Shown: in pieces, positions 43,004-50,912 of the stretch
Layout of the letters: each line of letters opens with the position of its first letter
Numbering within the stretch: position 1 is the stretch's first letter
Source of the DNA: CALKCV01 sp964609515
Lineage (GTDB): Bacteria > Cyanobacteriota > Cyanobacteriia > Cyanobacteriales > Microcoleaceae
Reading direction: 5' to 3'
Length of the DNA stretch: 64,000 nt
Assembly: GCA_964609515.1 (NCBI GenBank)
Contig: CAZSTZ010000001.1
Span: forward strand, 1-64,000
Notes under the pieces: generated by a model
The model's database searches: none
The model's input: only the letters and a program-made list of their open reading frames with translations
What the model was told of the DNA's origin: nothing
Program-made: the position numbers and the translations under genes

Positions 43004-43789
43004 ATGAATCCTTACACTATTTTCAAAGAAACTCAGCGCCAAAGAGCGAGCGATCGCGCCACTGTCGGGATTCTCAGTAATTGTGAAGGAGCCGATCGCC
43101 TCCTCATATTAGTGTGGTCGCAATTGGGGGATTTCGATAGTCTGGAATATGCTTGGTGGTTGCAACGAGAAGCAGAAAGACTGCAATCCCAGGGCATTAC
43201 GATTCGGGCGGTGGGAATTGGCGATCGCAATTCGGGATTAAAATTTTGCGACTACACCGGATTTCCCCCAGAATGGCTATTTGTAGGTCCCACGGCAGAA
43301 CTGCACCAACAATTAGAACTTTATCGAGGGTTATCGTTAAAATTCCCCGGTTTATCGACCGGGCCAAATGCTTGGCTCAATTTAATGTTAATGTGTGCCG
43401 GGATAGCCAGTCCGGGGACTTTGGCCGAAGTGTTTCGCGGTTATCGGGGCGATCGGCAAGCCCCCCAATTAATTGACGAGCAAGAAATGATTAAGGCGGC
43501 ACCATTACCGGCTTTTAAAGGTTCATTTTTCAAGATGGCAGGAGGGACAGGGTTTCAGCGTCCCTTTGAACTGGCCACCTTGCGACTGCGGAACATGACC
43601 GAAGTCCTGGGAAACTGGAAAACTTATGTCCCCGATGCTGCGTATATGACCCAACGAGGAGGCACTTTCTTGTTTGATGGTCGAGGAAATTTGCTCTACG
43701 AACATCGCGATCGGGGGATTCTCGGTTTTGCAGAAAATATGAGTCGTCCTCTGTCTTTTCTATTCCTGGATTCAAAGGACGGGTTTTAG
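43004..43789 (+). CDS. Peroxiredoxin-like (AhpC/TSA-type) protein
   Basis: A 261-residue soluble protein, start at ATG 43004 (MNPYTIFKETQRQRASDRAT). The upstream frame to 42971 runs into tandem repeats. The sequence LLILVWSQLGDFDSLEYAWW, AVGIGDRNSGLKFCDYTGFP and WLFVGPTAELHQQL fits the cyanobacterial peroxiredoxin-like family with a thioredoxin fold. The usual CxxC or peroxidatic TxxC motif of the first helix is missing (GDFDS instead). Catalysis, if any, would depend on Cys in KFCDYTGFP. The second half (GRGNLLYEHRDRGILGFA) matches the conserved family end. Redox function is uncertain for that reason. Confidence 0.75.
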   Translation: MNPYTIFKETQRQRASDRATVGILSNCEGADRLLILVWSQLGDFDSLEYAWWLQREAERLQSQGITIRAVGIGDRNSGLKFCDYTGFPPEWLFVGPTAELHQQLELYRGLSLKFPGLSTGPNAWLNLMLMCAGIASPGTLAEVFRGYRGDRQAPQLIDEQEMIKAAPLPAFKGSFFKMAGGTGFQRPFELATLRLRNMTEVLGNWKTYVPDAAYMTQRGGTFLFDGRGNLLYEHRDRGILGFAENMSRPLSFLFLDSKDGF

Positions 43790-43798
43790 TTTCTGTAG

Positions 43799-44030
43799 TC
43801 ATTACAATCAGTGGCGTCCCCAGGCCAGAAGCATCGAAAACTGCTGTAAGGTTTGACCGGGGACGCTGATTGACCGATAAAAGTACAAACGAGAAGTTGA
43901 GCAACAAACCCTGAGTGTGCGATCGCGCCCTGCTGGGGATTTTGGGGCACTTCCTCTTTCGGAGTTACTGGAAAAAATGCAAGTCGCCATTACTCACGAA
44001 TCTCTTTTCTAGCTGTTATTTGCTCTAGAG
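43799..44030 (+). other. Coding-like relic, unidentified
   Basis: No intact gene lies in 43790-44257. On the plus strand one frame gives a coding-like LSVRSRPAGDFGALPLSELL followed by EKMQVAITHE, with stops and a frame change upstream. The 44137-44209 stretch also reads MPYLLSEICRLNGLELSDAA before a stop. Both look like decayed genes next to the PARIS locus. I cannot name them. Confidence 0.3.
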
Positions 44031-44076
44031 AAATGTCCTAATTTCAAGCGATCGTCTACTCCAAATGACTCTTATG

Positions 44077-44102
44077 CCCAAGGTTAATCTCCCTTGGGTT
44101 TT
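44077..44102 (+). terminator. Terminator-like hairpin
   Basis: CCCAAGG (44077-44083) pairs with CCTTGGG (44092-44098), then TTTTA. It could end a plus-strand transcript from the peroxiredoxin-like gene. Confidence 0.4.
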
Positions 44103-44257
44103 ATGTTCTTCGTGGATTTTAAGGGGTGTAAATCTATGCCATATTTGCTAAGTGAGATTTGTCGGCTCAACGGCCTTGAACTGAGCGATGCTGCAAACGT
44201 TTTGGGTTAAATAGGCACCCGCGATCCTCGTAGCATCGGCTTTTGCTTACCGTAAGT

Positions 44258-45123
44258 TCAGGTCAGTACATTAGTATTTCTTGAGGAGGCCCAGTTGGCA
44301 AGTAGATTGTACAATTCTGTTTCAGAAAAGAAATCTGATGTATATCCAAGTCTAAGACTTGATTCAACTTTCGCTTGGTTCAAATTTGTATCTATGGATG
44401 CCCATCTCTGACTATAAACCTGCGCAATCAATGAAGTAATGTCATGACCGCAACAAATTTGTAAAGGATCGGGACTTAACTCAGATAATTCATTATACTT
44501 TTCCATAATGAATTCTTTTGTTGCAATGCTGGATTTATTACTCGATCTCTGAAGCAAATCATCTATAAACTTTAATAGATTAATTGTGATATCTAACTTT
44601 TTAACGTCTGCAAATAGTCTAAAGCTAATCCCTTTAAAATTCAAAGTCAAGTTATATTTGCAATTAATTAGCCTAACTAATCCTATTGAATACGCTGCAC
44701 TCAGAACAGATTCTCTCAACGAATTTTTTATTTCATCCATATTTTCACTATTAGTAAATTCGCATATGAATTTCTCAAGCGATGGAGACTCAAACATCAT
44801 TGTTTCAACATCATGCAGATCTGTTGGAAAAATATATGTATCTATGTATTCCATCCTTTTGTTAAATAAATTATCGAAATCCGCATCACATATACCGAAG
44901 ATGTTGTCAAAACCTTCTTCTACCAGTTTACTAATAATTCTACATAAGTTACCTTTTCCATTTACTTCCTCTATCTTGACATTTTCAGGATGTAATAGGG
45001 AGCGAAACATCCTAACATCAGTATTTCCTTCGACAGTTGCTATTATCTTTTTTTGTATAGTCGATGATGTATAAGCAGCCTTATTTCATTTACTTTTGCA
45101 TTAAAGTCAAGATATTTTTTCAT
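44258..45123 (-). CDS. ariB: AriB-like PARIS effector (DUF4435), frameshifted
   Basis: The gene starts at ATG 45123, overlapping the AriA stop (ATGA). It reads 26 codons (MKKYLDFNAKVNEIRLLIHH, RLYKKR) to a TAA at 45043-45045. One base of slippage or insertion in the A7 run (45048-45054) would join it to IIATVEGNTDVRMF and the rest, giving 288 residues. VEGNTD and GICDADFDNL are the TOPRIM-type glutamate and DxD; TDLHDVETMMFESPSLEK is the DUF4435 hallmark. In PARIS, AriB is the toxic nuclease released by AriA after phage triggers. As written, only the 250-residue part from 45010 has its own ATG, and it lacks the glutamate. Confidence 0.75.
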
Positions 45124-46439
45124 GCCATAGCTCCCTCTTCTAAATCAATTGTTAGATCCCATCGATTATCAATTATTTGAGGTGAATGGGTAGCAATTAT
45201 AACTGACATATCTTGGATTTCAACTATCATCTTCAAGTCATTAAGGAACTCTTTCTGCCAAGCCACATGGAGTGATATTTCTGGTTCATCAATTAGAACT
45301 AAAGCATTATTCTTAACATTAAATATAAGTTCATATATCAGAACTATCTGATGCTGTTCGCCTGATGAAAGTTGAGTTAGCTTGAGTGGTTTCCCATGAT
45401 TGGTTTCAAATATAAATCCTTTTTCAGAGTCTATTTTCACCTTTTTGAAAGATAGTCTTTTATTATTCAAAATATCAGAAAAAAGTTCTATCCTCTTCAA
45501 GATGTCATCATAAACAAAGAGCTTTTTACGTGTATCTAATACGTACAAGGTCAAAACCTTTGTATCGGTTTCCTGTATGTCATCAAGTTCTTTAAATCCA
45601 GCAACATAATCTTCAGAAGCCAGAAGGTTATAGCCAGAAAGTTTTTCACGCTTTTCCTGTAAATCTTGCAAATCAGTTTTCAACTCATCAACTGATAATA
45701 TCTTGAACTCATCTTTTTTAAGTAGGCGAACTGGAAAGCTACTATCAAGCCGTTGAGAAATTTTTGAAGATTCAACGACTGTATTCCTTATAACATCTGC
45801 TAAATCGCTAGCGTATTTCTCGATAGTATCTGTATACTCAACTTTTCGGGAGCGATACCTTGCCCTCTCTGTTGTTCCACGTAAGATCAACCTCTGATCT
45901 TGAATGAAGTAAGTACTAAAAGAATCTGAAAACTCCTTTAACCAGTCAGGATAATTACCTGTTAAATCGCTCTGCATTTTAGGAGGTATAAGATCAGAGT
46001 ATTTTAACAGAATCTCATCTAGACTTAAAATTTCTCCAGAGCTTCCGTCATGCCATTTATCTATATCAACTCTATCTAAAAATGGCATAATCATTTCAAC
46101 ATTTTCAGCAAAGTTATCCGCACCTCTAGAACGGCTGCTATATTCAAAAAGCTCATCTAAATTCTCGTCAATAGAGATCTTTAATTTTCTTAACTTAGAC
46201 TCACGATCCTTTTGGAGATGTAGGGACCTCTCATCAGTAATAAGCTGAATGAAATTAAATTCTAGCTCCAAGAAGTAGCTCAGCTTGAGCTTAAAAATCG
46301 AGTCTACTATTTTAAGTATAACAGTTTTACCATATCCGTTTGGGGCTATAATTATATTTATATTTTCTTGTTGGTGAAAAACTACTGTATGATTAAAGCG
46401 ATCGAATAGCCCATTAATTACTAGCTTTTCTAGCTTCAT
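45120..46439 (-). CDS. ariA: AriA-like PARIS ATPase sensor
   Basis: A 439-residue AAA/ABC-type ATPase. Walker A is APNGYGKT with Lys38. A long helical middle (about 60-300) is followed by the signature LSSGEQHQIVLIYEL, Walker B LVLIDEPEISLH and ATHSPQII. This is the DUF/AAA15-like ATPase that in PARIS forms a complex holding the DUF4435 effector inactive until it senses anti-restriction proteins. The next gene is that effector, with a four-base overlap. The pair is AT-rich and has almost no HIP1 sites, unlike its surroundings, which suggests horizontal acquisition. No strong Shine-Dalgarno sequence is visible. Confidence 0.82.
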   Translation of the reverse strand: MKLEKLVINGLFDRFNHTVVFHQQENINIIIAPNGYGKTVILKIVDSIFKLKLSYFLELEFNFIQLITDERSLHLQKDRESKLRKLKISIDENLDELFEYSSRSRGADNFAENVEMIMPFLDRVDIDKWHDGSSGEILSLDEILLKYSDLIPPKMQSDLTGNYPDWLKEFSDSFSTYFIQDQRLILRGTTERARYRSRKVEYTDTIEKYASDLADVIRNTVVESSKISQRLDSSFPVRLLKKDEFKILSVDELKTDLQDLQEKREKLSGYNLLASEDYVAGFKELDDIQETDTKVLTLYVLDTRKKLFVYDDILKRIELFSDILNNKRLSFKKVKIDSEKGFIFETNHGKPLKLTQLSSGEQHQIVLIYELIFNVKNNALVLIDEPEISLHVAWQKEFLNDLKMIVEIQDMSVIIATHSPQIIDNRWDLTIDLEEGAMA

Positions 46440-46462
46440 TTTATAACTCTACTGTGCCTAAT

Positions 46463-46580
46463 ATGGAACAAACTTACATCGATTGGATCGAGCGGTACTT
46501 GCGCTTCTACAACAAGCGTCCCCCCTCGCGAAATGGGCGTGCCAGAGATTCAAGCCTTCCTCACTCATCTTGCGGTTGAA
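46463..46580 (+). pseudogene. Integron-type/tyrosine integrase N-terminal remnant
   Basis: MEQTYIDWIERYLRFYNKRP in one frame continues in another as REMGVPEIQAFLTHLAVE. Together they match the N-terminal SAM-like DNA-binding domain of integron and related tyrosine recombinases (TEQTYVDWIRRF...HP.EMG..EIQAFLSHLAVE). There is a frame change near 46522, and the catalytic domain is absent. It begins 24 bases from the AriA start codon, in divergent orientation, so the PARIS pair may have entered by recombination. Confidence 0.75.
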
Positions 46581-46620
46581 ATTGACATCCTCCCCGTCGT
46601 AAACGAACGGGGATTCCTCA
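46581..46620. mobile_element. IS200/IS605-type end remnant
   Basis: ATTGACATCCTCCCCGTCGT followed by AAACGAACGGGGATTC contains the stem CCCCGT/ACGGGG (46592-46612). This is the subterminal hairpin found next to the GACATCCTCCCC end of IS200/IS605 (TnpB) elements. It abuts the integrase remnant. No tnpA or tnpB frame survives. The remaining spacer to 47026 has no gene that I can support. Confidence 0.6.
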
Positions 46621-47026
46621 CCACGCCACCTTTTTACGGATGGTCGCTGAATGGGGTTGACGTTTCATCGGGTGCTGCTATCTTGACGATAGTCTTCTGC
46701 CTTCCTCCAGGTCCGTTTTAAATCTCCGAGTGCCCCCCGGCGATTACCTAAAAACCTAATTTTTAGATAGTGCTTCAAGTTTGAAATCAACATTGACTTT
46801 CAGCTTTTCCCGGACTACTTAAGGGACATTCAATTATTAGACCAAGCCTAACAACAATGGCTAACCCCAGGGTAGCGAGCGAGGATGTCAGGCCCAGACT
46901 AAAGCCACCGATCGGCACTGGCCCTCGAAACTTGCAGGTGACAGAGACATAATGAAGTATTAAGAGCGATCGCTAACTATGAATTATACCGATTTTTTCC
47001 ATCTAATCACCCATAAGCGGATTTTC

Positions 47027-47209
47027 TTAAGATTTCATCTGTGTAAACTGTCGAAATTCTTCCAGAGTGGGTTCGCTGGCTTGATGCCGCTCCAGGGTGT
47101 AGTCACCGCTGCCAACTTCGAGTTGCTGAAGGAAGCGCAACATACCAACGACTCCGAGCGAATCAATCAGAGCTTTGTAGCCATCTTTTCTAATTTCAGC
47201 TTGTTTCAT
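47027..47209 (-). CDS. Small antitoxin-like protein beside PIN toxin
   Basis: A 60-residue protein starting MKQAEIRKDGYKALIDSLGV at ATG 47209; the upstream frame to 47236 reads through tandem repeats. VVGMLRFLQQLEVGSGDYTL and ERHQ form the conserved signature of a cyanobacterial antitoxin-like family usually next to PIN genes. It ends with a helical acidic tail (EPTLEEFRQFTQ). The toxin gene lies upstream on the same strand with a 120-base gap, an inverted order for such modules. A repeat tract between them may carry an independent promoter. Confidence 0.7.
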   Translation of the reverse strand: MKQAEIRKDGYKALIDSLGVVGMLRFLQQLEVGSGDYTLERHQASEPTLEEFRQFTQMKS

Positions 47210-47329
47210 GGTTTGTAAGTAATTAACAATTAACAATTAACAATTGGGTATCCACGCGCCATAAACGCTTAATTGCCGTTAACACAGGCCAGTTGGCATC
47301 CCCAAATTAACGAACATTATTTTGCACGA

Positions 47330-47797
47330 CTACTTATTTTCCTCTTGTAATCGGTTCATCAACCAAACAACTGGATTTTCAACCTGGATAGTCACTATTT
47401 CAGGATACTGCTTCGCTTTTCGCAGAAGGCGATCGTCGGTGGTCAGGAAAATATCGACTGACGCTGACTGGGCAAATGCCAAATGCAAGGCATCGTAGAG
47501 CTTAAATCCTAGCTGCATAAACTCCTGGGCAGAAGCTTCAATTTCTGGCGTGGAGGAGAGGTGGGTTTGAGCAATGGATAAGGTGGTTTCTAGCTGTTCT
47601 TGTTTGGATGAATCGGTATTTCTGGCGATTTCAAACTGAATTGCATCACTACTGAGTAGTAACCACTCTCGATCTTCGCATTTTTGGAGGATAGACAGCA
47701 TGGCTTCAGCTTCAAGTTTGACTCTTGATTGTTGCAAGTCATCCAGTGGACGGTTGAGGCAACAGATATCAGCATAAATGACATAAGTCTGGGTCAT
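47330..47797 (-). CDS. PIN-domain ribonuclease toxin
   Basis: A 155-residue PIN protein. VIYADICCLNRPLDD supplies the first acidic residue, KLEAEAMLSIL and WLLLSSDAIQFEI the middle ones, and LYDALHLAFAQ with FLTTDDRLLRKA the C-terminal acidic pair. The set needed for metal-dependent RNA cleavage therefore looks complete. It ends with the strand IVTIQVENPVVWLM. The partner antitoxin is encoded downstream at 47027-47209. The RNA target is unknown. The family is one of the standard VapC-like toxins in cyanobacteria. Confidence 0.8.
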   Translation of the reverse strand: MTQTYVIYADICCLNRPLDDLQQSRVKLEAEAMLSILQKCEDREWLLLSSDAIQFEIARNTDSSKQEQLETTLSIAQTHLSSTPEIEASAQEFMQLGFKLYDALHLAFAQSASVDIFLTTDDRLLRKAKQYPEIVTIQVENPVVWLMNRLQEENK

Positions 47798-47840
47798 GGC
47801 TCACAAGAATCTTATTTTTTATTGGTGCGCAACTCTTTAG

Positions 47841-48752
47841 CTAAAGTTTATCCTCAGACAACAGTGCTTCCAATTCTTTCAGTAAAGATTCTATTTGAGA
47901 ACGCTTATCAGGGTCGTCCCACGCCTTAAGCTTTTTGATTTTCTTGGGAATAGCCTCCATTCGAGTTTGCAATTCCTCTTTTTCCGTAGAAAGCTTTGTA
48001 GCTCTAATTCGCTCTCGAATTTGCTTTAGGGATAGAGATTCTGCTATGGCCTCCTCTAAGAGTGTTTGTCGTTCTGACTCTACCTTTAGTTTAGCAATAG
48101 CCTTCGCTTTGGTGTACTCAATACGACCCTGACGAAGAGCTTCTAGAATTTCATGGGGCAGTTTCAGAATAGGAAGGCGGTGAGTTCTTAATGATTCTGG
48201 CGAGAGGTTTCCTACTGTCTGTAAAGTCGCTTCTACCACTTCCTCTTGTGTACGGACAACGTTGTCCGTAAGCCCTCTTTTCTTATTGGCCATTTGATTG
48301 AGCAGTGAAATTACCCCTTTCCGGTCAATCTTGAGCTTCATCTCCAGCAGTTGCAAAATTCCTTCGGTCTCTTCTACAGGGTTCAAATCCTTTCGTTGCA
48401 AATTCTCCACTAGAGCATATTGTAGTGCTTGTTCGTCAGTCATTTCTCGTACAGTTACGGGCACTTCTGTTAGCCCTGCTATTCGAGCGGCCTTGTAGCG
48501 GCGTTCTCCCGCTACTATTTCATATTTATCTTTTATGGGTCGTACTAACAAAGGCTGCAAAATGCCGTTTTTCTTTATGCTGGCAGCTAATTCTTGTGTT
48601 GCCTCTTCATCAAAATAGCGTCGGGGTTGACCTTTTAGGGTGAAAAGTTGGTTTAGTGAAATTGACAACACTCTGGGAAATTGCTGAAAATTGTTTGACT
48701 CGAAGGAATTTGTTGTGGAAGATGAAGTTTGAGGTTGCTGTTTTGAATCCAT
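47841..48752 (-). CDS. ParB/RepB-type partition protein, orphan
   Basis: A 303-residue protein. After a polar N-terminus, LNQLFTLKGQPRRYFDEEAT, SIKKNGILQPLLVRP and YEIVAGERRYKAARIAGLTE form the ParB N-domain with box II (GERR). VENLQRKDLNPVEE completes the CTPase site region. A helix-turn-helix middle (about 125-200) and a long basic helix (QIRERIRATKLSTEKEELQT) end it. No parA is adjacent. Plasmid-type ParB proteins of this sort also occur on integrated elements. It lies 43 bases upstream of the PIN toxin gene, on the same strand. Its DNA site (parS) is not recognised here. Confidence 0.82.
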   Translation of the reverse strand: MDSKQQPQTSSSTTNSFESNNFQQFPRVLSISLNQLFTLKGQPRRYFDEEATQELAASIKKNGILQPLLVRPIKDKYEIVAGERRYKAARIAGLTEVPVTVREMTDEQALQYALVENLQRKDLNPVEETEGILQLLEMKLKIDRKGVISLLNQMANKKRGLTDNVVRTQEEVVEATLQTVGNLSPESLRTHRLPILKLPHEILEALRQGRIEYTKAKAIAKLKVESERQTLLEEAIAESLSLKQIRERIRATKLSTEKEELQTRMEAIPKKIKKLKAWDDPDKRSQIESLLKELEALLSEDKL

Positions 48753-49026
48753 TGTCGAGCTCGTTCGCTATTTTTACAGGTAATCGTCCCTTACTGAAAG
48801 CTAATGGCGACTAACTCTGGCCAAATTGAAGATGGCCTCGGGTAGTTTTGTGGTTTTTTGTTTGAGTGGGGTTGAACGGAGAGAAAAAATACCCAAGTAG
48901 TTCCAATGCTTAAAAGGTTCGCCCCCAAGTTGGGCCAATTTGAACTTCAAAAGTTTAAGGGATAGGATATAACAGGTATTAAATCAAGGCTTTTAAGACT
49001 TTCAAAACGTCGAACTGACGTTTCTT

Positions 49027-49143
49027 TGTAGGTTGGACCGAACGCAGACCGAACCCAAATCATTAATTTCGGTTCGCTTCACCTAATTGAAAAAGTACCG
49101 ACTGTAAGAATGTTGGGTTCCGTTTCACTCCACCCAACCTACA
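49027..49143. repeat. TGTAGGTTGG inverted repeat element
   Basis: TGTAGGTTGG (49027-49036) is inverted as CCAACCTACA (49134-49143), enclosing a TTGGGTTCCGTTTCACTCC segment. It resembles parts of 119-236 and 58316-58400. The spacer 48753-49175 contains no supported gene. Confidence 0.6.
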
Positions 49144-49175
49144 ATTGCTACTTTATTTTTCACTGGCGGCGATTA

Positions 49176-49676
49176 CTACGAACGAACGAAACTTCCCGAC
49201 TTTCCCCCACTCTTACTCAATAACCGAATAGATTCAATGGAAATCGATTTTTCCAAAGCCTTCGCCATATCGTATAGGGTCAATGCCGCCACCGATACAG
49301 CAGTTAAAGCCTCCATCTCCACTCCAGTTTCCGCCTTCGTCTTCACTTCTGCCCGAATTTGATATCCCGGCAACTCCGCGTCTGGGGTTAACTGCACCTC
49401 GATTTTGGACAAGGGCAGGGGATGGCATAACGGTATTAAATTGGCCGTTTGTTTGGCCGCCATAATTCCCGCTAACTTGGCCGTTGTCAGCACGTCCCCT
49501 TTGGGGGCATTTCCCGCCTCGATGGCCTCGAAGGTGTCCCGCAACATCCGCACTTGGCCCGCAGCTACCGCTTGGCGCACTGTTTTGGCCTTTTCAGAGA
49601 CGTCCACCAGATTAATTTGGCCATCTTTATCTAAATGAGTTAAATTTTTTGGGGAATTTGAAAAATTAGTTGTCAT
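49176..49676 (-). CDS. moaC: Cyclic pyranopterin monophosphate synthase MoaC
   Basis: A 166-residue enzyme of molybdenum cofactor synthesis. It acts with MoaA to turn the 3',8-cyclo-GTP intermediate into cyclic pyranopterin monophosphate. LTHLDKDGQINLVDVSEKAK, the LIPLCHPLPLSKIEV strand and VEMEALTAVSVAALTLYDM are the family's conserved blocks, including the His-Pro and Met-Glu-Ala-Leu-Thr active-site segments and the C-terminal LLSKSGGKSG. Length is normal. No other moa genes are in the window. It is read away from tRNA-Arg, which lies about 70 bases beyond its start on the other strand. Confidence 0.95.
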   Translation of the reverse strand: MTTNFSNSPKNLTHLDKDGQINLVDVSEKAKTVRQAVAAGQVRMLRDTFEAIEAGNAPKGDVLTTAKLAGIMAAKQTANLIPLCHPLPLSKIEVQLTPDAELPGYQIRAEVKTKAETGVEMEALTAVSVAALTLYDMAKALEKSISIESIRLLSKSGGKSGSFVRS

Positions 49677-49744
49677 TTTCAGAAAGTGTGTTATGATAAT
49701 TTATTAGTGCGGTGAAAAACAAAACATCGCTGCTAAAAAAACGA

Positions 49745-49817
49745 GGGCCTGTAGCTTAGTGGATAGAGTGCATGGCTACGGACCATGAGGTCGGGGGTTC
49801 GAATCCCTCCAGGCCCG
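49745..49817 (+). tRNA. tRNA-Arg (ACG)
   Basis: The cloverleaf folds well: acceptor GGGCCTG/CAGGCCC, D arm around GCTTAGTGGATAGAG, anticodon stem CATGG/CCATG with loop CTACGGA (anticodon ACG), and T arm GGGGGTTCGAATCCCTCC. CCA is not encoded. It decodes CGN codons after inosine editing of the first anticodon base. Confidence 0.95.
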
Positions 49818-49834
49818 TTAAATAAAAATGTTAA

Positions 49835-49876
49835 AGCGAGATGTCTTTATTACATAAGACATCTCGCTTTTTTTTT
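49835..49876 (+). terminator. Strong intrinsic terminator after tRNA-Arg
   Basis: AGCGAGATGTCTT (49835-49847) pairs perfectly with AAGACATCTCGCT (49856-49868), and a run of nine T follows. It ends the tRNA transcript 18 bases after the tRNA. Confidence 0.85.
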
Positions 49877-49891
49877 CGCTTTTTTTCTTTA

Positions 49892-50122
49892 TTAAGAGCG
49901 ATCGCTATTGTTTTCGTTGGCCAGTTTGCTCTCCTCTTCAATCAGGCGATCGATTGCATCCCTTAGTTTGTCTGTCCAGTTGGGGATGGATTTGAGTGCT
50001 TTTTCTTTGTTTAAGTAGAGCTTTAAATAGATGCCTCCGTCGAAGGCTTTTTTGTTTTTGGGTTTGAATCTTGATAGTGGGTTTGAATCTTGGCAGTCTG
50101 CCATTTTTTTGACATCATTCAT
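49892..50122 (-). CDS. Small paralogous hypothetical protein, copy 1
   Basis: A 76-residue protein. Its C-terminal half, KEKALKSIPNWTDKLRDAID followed by RLIEEE, is nearly the same as in the next gene (50336-50566); the N-terminal half has diverged. The shared region looks like a helical unit with a WT(D/N)KLR(D/E)AIDRLIEEE core. No family is recognised. It is preceded, 56 bases upstream, by a 24-bp perfect palindrome and then by a GC-rich hairpin, in the same order as copy 2. Short length, duplication and AT-rich setting suggest a small accessory element next to a tRNA gene. Confidence 0.6.
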   Translation of the reverse strand: MNDVKKMADCQDSNPLSRFKPKNKKAFDGGIYLKLYLNKEKALKSIPNWTDKLRDAIDRLIEEESKLANENNSDRS

Positions 50123-50177
50123 AATAAATGTTTATTGTTTAAACTTTATTTATTAGTAAATTAAATCATACTTGCTG

Positions 50178-50201
50178 TACTATTTGAATATTCAAATAGT
50201 A
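50178..50201. promoter_or_regulatory. 24-bp perfect palindrome
   Basis: TACTATTTGAAT-ATTCAAATAGTA is a perfect palindrome 56 bases upstream of the copy-1 start. Its length and AT content suggest a dimer-binding operator. The copy-2 gene has a different palindrome at the equivalent place. Confidence 0.55.
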
Positions 50202-50229
50202 AGATGATAATCAAGCTTATAAAAAAAGC

Positions 50230-50268
50230 TTGGGCCTCCACGGGACTCTAAATCCCAACGAGGCCCAA
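50230..50268. other. Y-shaped hairpin, module 1
   Basis: TTGGGCCTC (50230-50238) pairs with GAGGCCCAA (50260-50268), and an inner GGGA/TCCC stem gives a forked fold. On the minus strand an AAGCTTTTTTT run follows, so it could be a terminator of the upstream copy-2 gene. An equivalent fold lies at 50683-50723. Confidence 0.5.
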
Positions 50269-50335
50269 AACAACAAAAAACTACCAACATCTTACCAAAA
50301 TTGAAAGTAAATCAGCATTAGCACTAGCCAACAAT

Positions 50336-50566
50336 TTAATCGGCTGACCCCAACTCTTCCTCCCCCAACTCTTCCTCTATCAATCTGTCGATCGCCTCCC
50401 TTAACTTGTTTGTCCAGTTGGGGATGGACTTGAGGGCTTGTTTTTGCTTTGAATAGACAGCTACCGATAAAGTGTCGTCAAATTTTTTTTTAGACTTAGG
50501 CCAAGGGTTCAAGCCTGCAATTTGGCGCTCGTAGGCATCTTTTGTTAGATCGTCTTTTTGGGCCAT
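50336..50566 (-). CDS. Small paralogous hypothetical protein, copy 2
   Basis: A 76-residue paralogue of the 49892-50122 product. QALKSIPNWTNKLREAIDRL and IEEE are almost identical to copy 1, while the first 35 residues (MAQKDDLTKDAYERQIAGLN) differ. It keeps the FD....V.VY.K arrangement found in copy 1 as FDGGIYLKLYLNK. The gene is followed by an AT-rich box (TTACCAAAAT, 50292-50301) and the module-1 hairpin, and preceded by an inverted repeat at 50623-50648 and the module-2 hairpin. The function is unknown. The whole gene-plus-spacer unit of about 450 bp appears duplicated. Confidence 0.6.
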   Translation of the reverse strand: MAQKDDLTKDAYERQIAGLNPWPKSKKKFDDTLSVAVYSKQKQALKSIPNWTNKLREAIDRLIEEELGEEELGSAD

Positions 50567-50622
50567 ATAAACACATTTTATGAGTGGATTTGATTGTAAT
50601 AATAGATTTATATAAAAAACGG

Positions 50623-50648
50623 GTTAACAGCGATATATTGCTGTTAAC
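50623..50648. promoter_or_regulatory. Inverted repeat GTTAACAGC, module 2
   Basis: GTTAACAGC (50623-50631), an eight-base spacer, then GCTGTTAAC (50640-50648): a perfect 9-bp inverted repeat 57 bases upstream of the copy-2 start. The position matches that of the palindrome before copy 1. Confidence 0.5.
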
Positions 50649-50682
50649 GTTTAATTAAGTCTAAAAAATCATCTAAAAAACC

Positions 50683-50723
50683 AATGGCCCTCCAATGGGA
50701 GTTAAGCCCAACCGAGAGCCATT
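50683..50723. other. Y-shaped hairpin, module 2
   Basis: AATGGCCCTC (50683-50692) pairs with GAGAGCCATT (50714-50723) with one G-C mismatch region, and an inner TGGGA/GCCCA-like arm. It is followed by TTTTACCAAAAT-GGAAAGTAAAT (about 50751-50773), paralleling 50290-50312. It equals module 1 in layout. Confidence 0.5.
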
Positions 50724-50912
50724 AGAAAATCAAAATTCACTCATATTTTACCAAAATGGAAAGTAAATGAGCGATTGTAGCAGCCAACAATGTAATTTTT
50801 TTGGCTAAAAAGCTCGCGGCCAATGGCTGCCCAATTGACAACACTCGCGCTGCATTGCGACCCTAAATCTACCGACTTATACATTTTTTTAAACACTACA
50901 TAAATTATTAAC

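Noticed and set aside
46840..46960. Possible attC-like site (GCCTAAC at about 46845) near the integrase remnant
   Set aside because: Only one core-like heptamer is seen; no matching GTTRRRY partner with the right spacing could be found, so an integron recombination site is not supported.
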